This document shows positions 16,231 through 25,037 of a stretch of 64,000 nucleotides of DNA, piece by piece. Below the pieces are notes generated by a model that worked only from the letters and a program-made list of their open reading frames with translations, was not told where the DNA came from and did not search any database. Position 1 is the first letter of the stretch. Each line of letters begins with the position of its first letter. The translations under genes were made by a program, and so were the position numbers. This stretch comes from Marisediminitalea oceani (lineage in GTDB: Bacteria; Pseudomonadota; Gammaproteobacteria; Enterobacterales; Alteromonadaceae), in assembly GCF_003731635.1 (NCBI RefSeq), contig NZ_RCUA01000020.1, forward strand, positions 62,001 through 126,000, read 5' to 3'.

Positions 16231-16989
16231 TTAATCCGGCTTATCGTCCTTAAACATCCGCCAGCCGCTGATCATGGTGGAGATCAGGCTTTGGCGTGAC
16301 ATGATGTCTTCACGAATTGCCACATAGACATGGATCATAATAAAGGTGATCAGATACCACATGCCCAGGCGATGCCAGGTATGTACATCCTGACTCTGGC
16401 CAAACAGCGGGATCACCCAGCCAAATAACGTATCCTGCCAGCTGCCCTGCCCGGCACCTTCACTGTAAAGCGCAAAGCCGGTGAAGATCATAAAGATCAT
16501 GCCGAGGATAAAGAAAAAGAACATGCCCAGTTGCGCCAGCGGATTATGACCGATGTACTTCTTGGGCGTCTTTTCCATAAACAGATACCAGCGCACCTCG
16601 TGCCATACCTCTTTCCACCAGGCTTTGACGAAAAACTTCGGAAAGAACAGTTCACGGGAATGATGGTTACCCACCAGCGCCCAGTACAACCGGCCGATAA
16701 AGCCCACGGTTACCACGTAAGCCGCGGCAAAGTGGGCAAAACGAATGTAACCCATCAGGAAATTATCGCTGGCTTCACCCGGCAAGGTGGGTAAAGGCTG
16801 GCCGATAAAATACCCCGTCACGCACAGCGTGATGATGGAAAACACCGTTATCCAGTGCCATAAGCGCACTGGCGCCTCGTAAACATAGACCGCTGTTTGA
16901 CGGCGGGTGATAACCTTCTCGTCACCACTGTGATGGTTATCCGTAAGCTGACTTCTCTCAACAGCTTTGCTTTTCACTGACGTAGACAT
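16231..16989 (-). CDS. hupC: Ni/Fe-hydrogenase b-type cytochrome subunit HupC
   Basis: A 252-residue inner-membrane diheme cytochrome b that anchors HupSL and passes electrons from H2 to the quinone pool. Four or five membrane helices carry the heme histidines: VRLWHWITVFSIITLCVTGYF, IRFAHFAAAYVV, FFFFILGMIFMIFTGFALYS, and TWHRLGMWYLITFIMIHVYVAIRED. The family signature RLWHW and HRLGMWYL are intact. An N-terminal extension of about 30 hydrophilic residues precedes the first helix. It follows hupL by 35 bases and is the last gene before a terminator. Confidence 0.96.
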   Translation of the reverse strand: MSTSVKSKAVERSQLTDNHHSGDEKVITRRQTAVYVYEAPVRLWHWITVFSIITLCVTGYFIGQPLPTLPGEASDNFLMGYIRFAHFAAAYVVTVGFIGRLYWALVGNHHSRELFFPKFFVKAWWKEVWHEVRWYLFMEKTPKKYIGHNPLAQLGMFFFFILGMIFMIFTGFALYSEGAGQGSWQDTLFGWVIPLFGQSQDVHTWHRLGMWYLITFIMIHVYVAIREDIMSRQSLISTMISGWRMFKDDKPD

Positions 16990-17024
16990 AATTGAGTCTC
17001 CAGAGAGAGCACCTGGGTGCTCTC

Positions 17025-18833
17025 TTAACGAATTTTCACTTTAGTCAGTTCCTGACCATCTTCACTCATTACGTGTGTGGAACAGGCCAGACACGGGTCA
17101 AAGCTGTGTAAAGTTCGCAGGATTTCAACCGGCTCATCAGGGCGCTCCATGGGCGTATTGAGCAGTGATGCTTCAAACGCGCCGATATTGCCTTCTGAAT
17201 CACGTGGAGAACCATTCCAGGTAGTTGGTACCACCGCCTGGTAGTTTTCAATTTTACCGTCTTTAATCTTAATCCAGTGACCCAGTGCACCGCGCGGCGC
17301 TTCGTTGGTGCCAACACCTTTAGCCTCTTTAGGCCAGGTTTTCGGATCCCATTTTTCCACGTTGGCGGTAGAGGTATCACCGTTTTTAATGTTATTGACC
17401 AACTGATGCCAGTCATCCAGCATCGAGTCGACACACAGTTCAGAATCCAGCGCCCGCGCCAGGGTGCGGCCCAGGGTTGAAGGCAGGAATTGCTTTAAGC
17501 CCAGGTCCATGCCGGTAGCCTGATTAAACGCCGACAGTGAGCGGTCAACCTGCTCCTGAACGTACTCTTTGCCAGAAGCATACGCTACGATATAACGTGA
17601 TAGCGGGCCCACTTCCATGGCATGGCCTTTCCAGCGTGGTGATTTGATCCAGCTGTACTTAGCACTTTCATCAAGCTCTTTAATATTCGTTTTGGTGCCT
17701 TTAAAGTTTGGCCCCAGTTCAAATTTCGCTTCGGTTTCACCGTCCCAGGGGTGCAGGCCTTTAGCGCCGTTGGCATACTGATACCAGCTGTGATCCACGA
17801 ACTCCTGAATTTCATCCGGATTACGCACATCCACCGGGTGTATCTCGTCCCAGTTGCCATTAATAATCGCGCCAGCCGGGATGAGGTCGGTGGATTTATC
17901 GCCCGGTACCACTGTATGCGTGCCATAACTCAGCACGTTAGAAGCTGCCAGACCGCCGCCGTACAGCCAGTCTTTATAAAGCGTGGCAATGGCGATCACG
18001 TCCGGAATGTAAACGTTTTTAATGAAGGCTTCTGCTTCGCGAATACGCTCCAGCACAAAGTTAAGGCTGGTCATATTAACCGGTGCGCCCGATGAGCCTG
18101 TACCGTCGAGGTTAATCGCACATGGCACACCGCCAACCATAAAGTTAGGGTGTGGGTTCTTACCGCCGAAAATAGTGTGGATCTTAACGATCTCTTTTTG
18201 CATATCCAGCGCTTCAAGGTAGTGCGCCACCGCCATCAAATCCGCTTCAGGCGGCAGTTTATAAGCCGGGTTGCTCCAGTAGCCATTGGCAAATAACCCC
18301 AGCTGGCCGCTCTCGATAAACTTCTTGATACGGGTTTGTACGTCGCGGAAATAACCCGGACTGGATAATGGATGTGACGACGATATTTTCTGCTGTAGGG
18401 CAGAGGTAGCTTTCGGATCGGCTTTCAGCGCATTAACCGGGTTCACCCAGTCCAGCGCATGCAGATGATAAAAGTGCACCACGTGATCGTGGATATTCAG
18501 GGTCTTATCCATCAGATGACGAATAAGGTGCGCATTTAACGGAATGTCGATGCCCAGCGCATCTTCTACGGCGCGAACACTTGTGAGTGCGTGGCAACCG
18601 GTACATACCCCACAAATACGTTCAACAAATGCCCAGGCATCACGCGGGTCACGGCCTTTTAAAATCACTTCCAGCCCGCGCCACATGGTACCGGTAGATA
18701 CTGCATTGCGGATAATATTATTATCATCAACGTTTACTTCGCAGCGCATGTGACCTTCAATACGGGTCACCGGATCCACCACAATACGGCGGCCTGAGCT
18801 GTCGAGTAATTTAGAATTTAACGGCGTGTTCAT
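17025..18833 (-). CDS. hupL: uptake [NiFe]-hydrogenase large subunit HupL
   Basis: The catalytic subunit, 602 residues, oxidising H2 at the [NiFe] site. Ligand pairs are Cys74 and Cys77 in RICGVCTGC and Cys581 and Cys584 in DPCLACSTH. Fifteen residues follow His587 ([15 protein letters not shown]) and should be removed by HupD once nickel is in place. RIEGHMR near residue 24 and the [29 protein letters not shown] block are typical. Its start shares TAATG with hupS, coupling production of the two subunits. The sequence style is that of group 1d uptake enzymes with b-type cytochromes. Confidence 0.98.
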   Translation of the reverse strand: MNTPLNSKLLDSSGRRIVVDPVTRIEGHMRCEVNVDDNNIIRNAVSTGTMWRGLEVILKGRDPRDAWAFVERICGVCTGCHALTSVRAVEDALGIDIPLNAHLIRHLMDKTLNIHDHVVHFYHLHALDWVNPVNALKADPKATSALQQKISSSHPLSSPGYFRDVQTRIKKFIESGQLGLFANGYWSNPAYKLPPEADLMAVAHYLEALDMQKEIVKIHTIFGGKNPHPNFMVGGVPCAINLDGTGSSGAPVNMTSLNFVLERIREAEAFIKNVYIPDVIAIATLYKDWLYGGGLAASNVLSYGTHTVVPGDKSTDLIPAGAIINGNWDEIHPVDVRNPDEIQEFVDHSWYQYANGAKGLHPWDGETEAKFELGPNFKGTKTNIKELDESAKYSWIKSPRWKGHAMEVGPLSRYIVAYASGKEYVQEQVDRSLSAFNQATGMDLGLKQFLPSTLGRTLARALDSELCVDSMLDDWHQLVNNIKNGDTSTANVEKWDPKTWPKEAKGVGTNEAPRGALGHWIKIKDGKIENYQAVVPTTWNGSPRDSEGNIGAFEASLLNTPMERPDEPVEILRTLHSFDPCLACSTHVMSEDGQELTKVKIR

Positions 18834-19909
18834 TATTCTTGTTCTCCCTTATGCTGCGCGCGTTTCACCGCACTAACGGCAGCATGGGCAGCAATCGCTG
18901 CACCTACACCGCCAGCAACGGCAGTGCCTACTTCATCAGCGTTCGATTCGATACCGAACTGGTTAATGTCAGTCAGACGGTCATAGAAGGAACCTTTGTC
19001 CCAGAACCCATCTTCTGAACAGCCGATACAACCGTGGCCTGCCTGGATTGGGAAGGACGTGCCTTCGTTCCAGCGAACGGTCGAACAGGCGTTATAAGTG
19101 GTTGGCCCTTTACACCCTACTTTGTACAGGCAATAGCCTTTACGTGCGCCCTCGTCATCCCACTGTTCAACAAACTGGCCTGCATCAAAGTGCGGACGGC
19201 GGTAACATTTATCGTGGATTCGCTGGCTGTAGAACATCTTCGGACGACCCTGACGGTCCAGTTCCGGTACTTTGCCGAAAGTCAGCATATAGGTGATTAC
19301 GCCGGTCATTACCTCTGCAATGGGCGGACAACCCGGTACTTTAATGATGGGTTTATCTTTAATCACTTTATGAATAGGAACCGCCTGAGTGGGGTTTGGA
19401 CGAGCGGCCTGAACGCAGCCCCATGAGGCACATGAGCCCCAGGCAATGATGGCCGCCGCGTCTTTAGCAGCGTGCTTAAGCTGGTCAAGGAATGGCTTAC
19501 CGCCAACAATACAGAACATGCCGTCTTCATTGAGCGGCGGATTACCTTCTACGGCAAGGATGTACTTACCCTTGTACTTCTGCATAGTCTCTTCAAGAAT
19601 CGCTTCGGCCTGATGGCCTGCTGACGCCATTAGCGTATCGTCGTAATCCAGTGAGATCATCGACAGTACAACGTCTTTCACCAAAGGGTGCGCAGAGCGA
19701 ATAAAGGATTCAGAACAACAGGTACATTCCAGTCCGTGCAGCCACAGCACAGGGGTACGTTCCTTGGTTTCCATGGCATTGGCAATACGCGGTGCAAACG
19801 CAGGGCCCAGGCCTAATGCAGCAGCCGTCAGGCTACAATACTTCAGGAAACTGCGACGGGTAATCCCCTGTCGCCGCATGACTTCGTAAAAGGTCTCTAA
19901 TTGGGACAT
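18833..19909 (-). CDS. hupS: oxygen-tolerant uptake [NiFe]-hydrogenase small subunit HupS
   Basis: The FeS subunit, 358 residues from the ATG at 19909, which follows a strong GGAGG site; the open frame runs 60 codons further but that part is not conserved. A Tat signal TRRSFLK (17-23) and cleavage near ANA45 send the folded dimer to the periplasm. The proximal cluster region reads ECTCCSES, with cysteines 62, 64 and 65, and [16 protein letters not shown] supplies the extra cysteine: the six-cysteine arrangement of oxygen-tolerant group 1d enzymes such as E. coli Hya and Ralstonia [13 protein letters not shown] and [10 protein letters not shown] carry further clusters. A Gly/Ala-rich C-terminal helix is the membrane anchor. 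Confidence 0.98.
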   Translation of the reverse strand: MSQLETFYEVMRRQGITRRSFLKYCSLTAAALGLGPAFAPRIANAMETKERTPVLWLHGLECTCCSESFIRSAHPLVKDVVLSMISLDYDDTLMASAGHQAEAILEETMQKYKGKYILAVEGNPPLNEDGMFCIVGGKPFLDQLKHAAKDAAAIIAWGSCASWGCVQAARPNPTQAVPIHKVIKDKPIIKVPGCPPIAEVMTGVITYMLTFGKVPELDRQGRPKMFYSQRIHDKCYRRPHFDAGQFVEQWDDEGARKGYCLYKVGCKGPTTYNACSTVRWNEGTSFPIQAGHGCIGCSEDGFWDKGSFYDRLTDINQFGIESNADEVGTAVAGGVGAAIAAHAAVSAVKRAQHKGEQE

Positions 19910-20059
19910 TCGGTCCTCCGGCAGTGATACCGCTGAAGTTACACTTACCTCAAATTTGCACGGCCAATGGTCTTGGTTTTTGTTCTGATGTAAGTTGCGT
20001 TCAGCTATTATTTTTCTAATGACACAGCGTGGTGTTTTGTTAGTACGCACAAGGCAGAA

Positions 20060-20076
20060 TGCAAACAACAGACCAA
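20060..20076 (-). promoter_or_regulatory. candidate sigma-54 promoter of hupSLC
   Basis: On the minus strand TTGGTCTGTTGTTTGCA has the GG and GC of a sigma-54 promoter exactly 10 bases apart, with TTTGCA a good -12 element and TTGG the -24 core; CAC after GG is not conserved. Start would be near 20048, about 140 bases before the hupS ATG. It is a weaker match than the hupE promoter, but its position is right for the HupR target. Confidence 0.6.
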
Positions 20077-20165
20077 CTACAAAAACCATTTATTTTCATT
20101 GAGTTAGAATAAATCGAGAGAGAGTTACCTGAAGTCTACTTACCACTAGGCAGGGAAAGCGGAAA

Positions 20166-20199
20166 GTCTGTTTACACTGTGTTAACGGTGTTTCCAGAC
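20166..20199. promoter_or_regulatory. imperfect dyad upstream of the hupS promoter
   Basis: GTCTG-N3-ACAC at 20166-20177 mirrors GTGT-N3-CAGAC at 20188-20199 around a 10-base centre containing GTTAAC. It lies about 120-150 bases upstream of the predicted hupS start, in the 342-base gap between hypF and hupS, where an enhancer-binding protein such as HupR would bind. The remainder of that gap holds no other gene. HupR binding is inferred from position only. Confidence 0.4.
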
Positions 20200-20251
20200 A
20201 GCAATGAATAGACGTATGGCAGAGCGAAAACTATGCCGGATAAATCTGATT

Positions 20252-22558
20252 TTATTGATTTTTTGCCAAAGCCACCAGGGCCTGACCAAAAGCAATCCCG
20301 CCGTCGTTCGCGGGCAGTTGCTGATGCGTGAGGACACTCAAGCCGCTGGCCTGCAACGTATCCTGCAGCGCCTCACCAAGCAGCAGATTCTGCATCACAC
20401 CACCGGATAACACTACGGTAGTAAAGTCGTAGGCCGCTTTTAACTTTAACGTCATCTCACTAAGCGCAATCACCAGCCCTTTATGGAAAGCCAATGCCAT
20501 AGCAGCTTTGCTCCGTCCCTGGCGTAAGTCCGTTAAAATCTGCTGCCACATCGCCTGGGGCACTATATGATTATCAATGATGTTGAGATGATAAGGTTCA
20601 ACCTCTTCCTGACAGGTCAGAGCCAGCGATTCCAGCCGGATTGCAGCCTGCCCCTCGTAGGTGATTTGTACAGGGGCGCAGCCAAGCGCCGTCGCAACGG
20701 CGTCAAACAGCCTGCCAGCAGAGCTACTCAGCGGGCAGTTTAACTGCATTGTCAGCATTTTTTCGAAGCTGTTGCACATGGGGTCGGCAAACTGTGGGCA
20801 GATATCGATCATTTCTGCCAGTTGCCCGGCACTGAAGCATTGTCGGAGCTGTGCATAAAGCGAACGCCAGGGGGATTTAATAGCCTGTGCGCCGCCAATC
20901 AATGATACCGGCAACAACGAGGCAACCCGCCGCATTTCGGCATAACTGCCATATAAAAACTCACCGCCCCACAGGGTCTCATCAGTGCCGAAACCGGTGC
21001 CATCCAGGCATATACCGAGCACCGCTTCGCCGGCCAGCGGATACTCATTGTCGCCCAGACAAGCAGCTATGTGTGCGTGGTGATGCTGTACCCGGGTGAG
21101 GTGATTGCCCTGCTCTTCAAGACTTACGCCATGCTTTGTGGAAAGATACTCCGGATGCATATCACATACGTAATGCTCAGCAGCATTATCGTAGAGTTCG
21201 CGATAGAGTTGCAGGGTTTGCAGGTATTCATCAAAGGTACTGGCATCGTGCAAATCGCCAAGGTGTTGGGTAATCACCGCCCGACGCTCCTTAACCAGAC
21301 ACAGGGTATTTTTTAACTGACCGCCCAGCGCAATTAGCGCCGGCGCGGCAGGGAAACCTGGCGGTAATGATAGACTGGTCGGCGCATAGCCACGCGCGCG
21401 ACGCAAGATCTGTGTACCATGTTTTCCCGCCACCACCACCGAATCATCCAGCCGATTGTGGATTGGCCGGTTGTGCAACAGCAACAGGTCGGCAATGCCA
21501 TATAATTGAGAGCGAGCCGCGTCATTAGTTATCGCCTGAGGTTCCCCGGAACGATTCCCACTGGTCATTACCAGTGGAAAGTCTATCTCTGCCAGGAGCA
21601 GATGATGTACCGGCGAATAGGGAAACATCACGCCGATTTTAGTATTGTCAGGTGCAACCGATGGCGCAATTGCCCGGAGTTGGTCAGTTTTTTCCTGCGT
21701 AGACAACAGCACAACTGGCGCGGCGGGATGCCCTAACAGCGCCTCGTCCTGCTCGTTAACTCTGGCAAACTGTCTGATTGCCTCAATATTCGCGGCCATT
21801 AATGCCAGCGCTTTATGGGAACGCTGCTTTCGTTCGCGCAATCGTTTCACTGCCTGTTCATTAGTGGCGTCACACGCTAAGTGAACGCCGCCAATCCCCT
21901 TTATCGCTACGATTAAACCATCCCGTAATGCTTCCCCCAGGGTATGAAAAGGCATCTCGCTAGCCACAAGCTCACCATCAGGTGTTTCCAGCCAGCAATA
22001 AGGGCCGCAGTCCGGGCAGGCATTCGGCTGGGCATGAAAGCGGCGATCGGCCGGGTTGTCATATTCCTGCTGACAAGCCGCACAAAGGGTAAATTCCGCC
22101 ATGGTGGTGGAGGCACGGTCGTAGGGAATTTGCCGGATAATACTCAGCCGCGGGCCGCAGTTGGTACAATTGATAAAGGGGTACTGGTAACGGCGATCGC
22201 CGGACTGCCAAAGCTCGGTAAGACAGTCTGGGCAGGTTGCGGCATCCGGTGCACAGCCGGTAGTAACGATACCCGACTGAGATACATCGATCTCAAAGGA
22301 TGAAAATAACGGTAAATCCAGCGGCTCATAATGCATTGCATCAATCCGGGCCAGTGGCGGTAACTGCTGCGACATCATCTCAGCAAACTCACTAGCCCGT
22401 TCTTCATTACAGTTAAGCTCAATGATAACGCCACCAGCGTCGTTATAGACCCGCCCGGTGAGCTTTAACTCTGTTGCCAAACGCCAGATAAACGGGCGAA
22501 AGCCCACGCCCTGAACAATCCCGTTAACGCGTAAACGCATTCCCTTGCTGTGTGGCAT
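20252..22558 (-). CDS. hypF: carbamoyltransferase HypF
   Basis: HypF makes the carbamoyl group from carbamoyl phosphate and ATP and places it on HypE, the first step of CN- ligand synthesis. All domains are visible in 768 residues: N-terminal acylphosphatase (VNGIVQGVGFRPFIWRLA), two zinc fingers (CPDCLTEL...CTNCGPRL and CAACQQEY...CPDCGP), a YrdC-like carbamoyl-AMP domain (about 205-385, KGIGGVHLACDAT, MTSGNRSGEPQ), and a Kae1-like domain (HHAHIAACLGDN, GICLDGTGFGTDETLWGGEFL, VLSGGVMQNLLLGE). It is coupled to hupV by TAATG and so belongs to the sensor operon, away from the other hyp genes. Confidence 0.97.
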   Translation of the reverse strand: MPHSKGMRLRVNGIVQGVGFRPFIWRLATELKLTGRVYNDAGGVIIELNCNEERASEFAEMMSQQLPPLARIDAMHYEPLDLPLFSSFEIDVSQSGIVTTGCAPDAATCPDCLTELWQSGDRRYQYPFINCTNCGPRLSIIRQIPYDRASTTMAEFTLCAACQQEYDNPADRRFHAQPNACPDCGPYCWLETPDGELVASEMPFHTLGEALRDGLIVAIKGIGGVHLACDATNEQAVKRLRERKQRSHKALALMAANIEAIRQFARVNEQDEALLGHPAAPVVLLSTQEKTDQLRAIAPSVAPDNTKIGVMFPYSPVHHLLLAEIDFPLVMTSGNRSGEPQAITNDAARSQLYGIADLLLLHNRPIHNRLDDSVVVAGKHGTQILRRARGYAPTSLSLPPGFPAAPALIALGGQLKNTLCLVKERRAVITQHLGDLHDASTFDEYLQTLQLYRELYDNAAEHYVCDMHPEYLSTKHGVSLEEQGNHLTRVQHHHAHIAACLGDNEYPLAGEAVLGICLDGTGFGTDETLWGGEFLYGSYAEMRRVASLLPVSLIGGAQAIKSPWRSLYAQLRQCFSAGQLAEMIDICPQFADPMCNSFEKMLTMQLNCPLSSSAGRLFDAVATALGCAPVQITYEGQAAIRLESLALTCQEEVEPYHLNIIDNHIVPQAMWQQILTDLRQGRSKAAMALAFHKGLVIALSEMTLKLKAAYDFTTVVLSGGVMQNLLLGEALQDTLQASGLSVLTHQQLPANDGGIAFGQALVALAKNQ

Positions 22559-24009
22559 TAATGCACCGTACAGGCCATACAGGGATCGAAAGAACGGACA
22601 ATATGTTGCACCGACACCGGTGTTTTTTCACCGTTCATCACCGGCGCGCCAACTACCGCCTGTTCCAGCGCACCGGGCTGTTCATTTTTATCGCGGGGCG
22701 AAAAATTCCAGCTGGTCGGGGCGATAATCTGATAATTACTGATCTTACCGTTTTTAACTTCCAGCCAGTGACCTAAAGCGCCTCGCGCCGCCTCAACCAA
22801 ACCAACCCCGGAGGCCTCGGCAGGCATTTCACCGTGATTACAAAAAGGCGCCCTGGGATCAATTTGTTTTATCCACTGCTCCATTTGCCCTACTACAATG
22901 GCTACTTCGAGGAGTCTGGCCACCACGCGGCTTAACACATTGCCACCATGGCGACTGATCATGTCACGCATCAGCGGGTGACCGTTAACCACCTGCCGCG
23001 CTAATGGCCCGACTTCCACTACTTCCTGACCTAAGCGAGGCGCCTTACACCAACTGTATCCCGCCTCATTGTCCAGTGTTGGCTGGGTAATCCCCTGCGC
23101 CGGCGGGTGCGGATGATCGCTGTCACTCATCCAACTATGGGAATGATCTTCAGCTATCCGGGAAATATCCAGCGGACTTGTCTGGCCATCTCTATAGCTG
23201 CCAGCAGCCCACATCGGCTCATCAAAAGCACCATAAGCGCCGAAACTGAGGAAATGATCCGTTGCCCTGCCAAGCTGGTGTAACTGTTGTACTTCAGCCA
23301 CATGCAAAAAACGGCGGAAATCAGAGCTGTGCCAGGGCTTTTGCTGATACCACTGCCACAACTCGGCTTCGCTTTTAAGCTGACTAATGGTGGTCAGGCT
23401 ATCGCCAAATAAAGTACTTTCCAGAAAACGCTTAAACCCGGCAACAATGGCCAGTAAACGCATGCGCTCTTTGGGCTCAATCGCTTTGGCTACCCCACCC
23501 GGCTGTAAACTCAGGGTGTGTGGCCACTTGCCGGCCATCAGTCCCATCAGGTGCAGAAAATCGGCGCGGGCTGGCAGCATCTGCGTTGCGGCAGAGCCTG
23601 CAGTGGCTTTAAACCGCCCCTGAATATCACCAAACCAGCTAGCGCCAGCGTATGTGTCGCGGGCAAAATCGGGCATAAAAAACAAATAAAAGTGCGTGAT
23701 CAGATCGGTAATGTTCTCACTTGCCAGCACTAAGTTGGTACACAGCTCGCCGTTTTTCGGCATACTCAGTCCCATAGCATCGGCTAACGCCCGGGCACTG
23801 GCCACCGACTGGGTAACCGAGCAAATACCACAGATCCGCGGCGTATAAACCAGCGCATCCATGGGTTTGTGGCCCAGTAAAATTCGTTCAAACCCACGAT
23901 ACAGCGGCGAGTTTACTTCAGCTCGCTGCACTTTATCTTCGCCGGTTTCCAGAGTGATTTCCAGGTCCCCTTCCACGCGATTAAAGGGGCCTGCGATAAT
24001 TCGGCTCAT
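22558..24009 (-). CDS. hupV: H2-sensing regulatory hydrogenase large subunit HupV/HoxC
   Basis: A 483-residue [NiFe] large subunit of the cytoplasmic regulatory (group 2b) type. Ligand motifs are TPRICGICSV near the N-terminus and DPCMACTVH at the very end; the stop follows His483 directly, so there is no C-terminal peptide to cleave, a hallmark of sensor hydrogenases. It should need the Hyp machinery but not HupD. The ATG at 24009 begins MSRIIAGPFNRVEGDLEI; an upstream GTG (24030) is less likely. It forms the H2 receptor with HupU and controls the kinase HupT. Confidence 0.96.
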   Translation of the reverse strand: MSRIIAGPFNRVEGDLEITLETGEDKVQRAEVNSPLYRGFERILLGHKPMDALVYTPRICGICSVTQSVASARALADAMGLSMPKNGELCTNLVLASENITDLITHFYLFFMPDFARDTYAGASWFGDIQGRFKATAGSAATQMLPARADFLHLMGLMAGKWPHTLSLQPGGVAKAIEPKERMRLLAIVAGFKRFLESTLFGDSLTTISQLKSEAELWQWYQQKPWHSSDFRRFLHVAEVQQLHQLGRATDHFLSFGAYGAFDEPMWAAGSYRDGQTSPLDISRIAEDHSHSWMSDSDHPHPPAQGITQPTLDNEAGYSWCKAPRLGQEVVEVGPLARQVVNGHPLMRDMISRHGGNVLSRVVARLLEVAIVVGQMEQWIKQIDPRAPFCNHGEMPAEASGVGLVEAARGALGHWLEVKNGKISNYQIIAPTSWNFSPRDKNEQPGALEQAVVGAPVMNGEKTPVSVQHIVRSFDPCMACTVH

Positions 24010-24041
24010 ACTGCTACTCTCTGACCGCACATACTGATGGT

Positions 24042-25037
24042 TCAGCCTTTGCGTTTATGAATGGTGGGCGGATAAATTAGCTGCTCAGCAATGGCATTCT
24101 TTTTTAACCGTTCAGGCGTGGCCGCTTTAGACAATTGCGCCAATGCTACAAACCAAGCTTTGGGCATATCGGTTGGCAAGCCAACCGGGATCCCGGCGAT
24201 TTTCGGCGTTTGGCAGAAACTGTGACCCGGCTCTTCAAACTCAGGCGCAGTACAGTTAATACACGGGTAGCCACCGTTGGTACAGGAGCCCTGACCATTC
24301 CAGGGCCGACTGTTACAGTCTGCATGCGCCTGGGTGCCTTTACACCCCATGTTTTCCATCATGCAACCGCGGTCGCCCATATCTACTGCACTGGCTTTAT
24401 ACTCATAGAATTCGTTCCGAGAACAGCCGTGATGCACCAGATGGTCCGCGTACATACGCGGACGACCAAACTTATCGAGTTGTTCATCATTGTGTTCACC
24501 CAACGCTATGCTCATCAGGGTTTCGGTTACCCAGTCAGGGTGCACCGGACAACCGGCGATATTTACCACCTGATCGCCACTTTGCGAAGTAAAATCCTTA
24601 CCCAACAGACCACCCGCCATTTCGCCGTCAAATTGCAGGCCCGTCGCATCGGTATCATTTGCTCCTGCTGCCGTAATGCCGCCATAGGCCGCGCAGCTAC
24701 CGACGGCAACAGTATAACGGGCAATGTCCGCCAGCGCTTTTACCCACTCAATCATGGGCTTGCCGGTACCGCCCATTATGTGAAACTTACCGGTGCCCAT
24801 CGGGCCGGTCATCATAGAGCCTTCGATACAAAGAATATCCAGTGTAATGTCACCGGCCAGGATCCCCTCCAGCATAGCAATACACTCATCACCGGTGGCT
24901 TCGCTTAACGACGGATGCCACAGCAGGTTGATGCCGGCATTTTCAAACAGGGTTAGTACATCGGGGGATTCGGCATTGAGTAACGACATGGAACAGCCGC
25001 CGCAACCACCGGATTGCAGCCATAACAGATTAAGCAT
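24042..25037 (-). CDS. hupU: H2-sensing regulatory hydrogenase small subunit HupU/HoxB
   Basis: A 331-residue FeS small subunit without a Tat signal, as expected for a cytoplasmic sensor. It begins MLNLLWLQSGGCGGCSMSLL, the proximal-cluster cysteine pair; further cluster ligands lie in GSCAAYGGI, GCPVHPDWV, HHGCSRNEFYEY, MGCKGTQAHADCN and YPCINCTAPEF. The open frame extends 33 codons upstream inside hupT, but the ATG at 25037 starts the conserved part, overlapping the end of hupT by 8 bases. The long C-terminal tail after FCQTPKIAG may contact HupT. Confidence 0.96.
   Translation of the reverse strand: MLNLLWLQSGGCGGCSMSLLNAESPDVLTLFENAGINLLWHPSLSEATGDECIAMLEGILAGDITLDILCIEGSMMTGPMGTGKFHIMGGTGKPMIEWVKALADIARYTVAVGSCAAYGGITAAGANDTDATGLQFDGEMAGGLLGKDFTSQSGDQVVNIAGCPVHPDWVTETLMSIALGEHNDEQLDKFGRPRMYADHLVHHGCSRNEFYEYKASAVDMGDRGCMMENMGCKGTQAHADCNSRPWNGQGSCTNGGYPCINCTAPEFEEPGHSFCQTPKIAGIPVGLPTDMPKAWFVALAQLSKAATPERLKKNAIAEQLIYPPTIHKRKG

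Noticed and set aside
19910-20089. N-terminal extension of hupS
   Set aside because: The open frame continues for 60 codons, but the ATG at 19909 has a strong GGAGG site and places the Tat signal at the N-terminus. The extension covers the probable promoter region.
24135-24908. 257-residue open frame antisense to hupU
   Set aside because: It lies wholly inside the well-supported hupU gene on the opposite strand, its product has no recognisable motif, and its length comes from the codon pattern of hupU.
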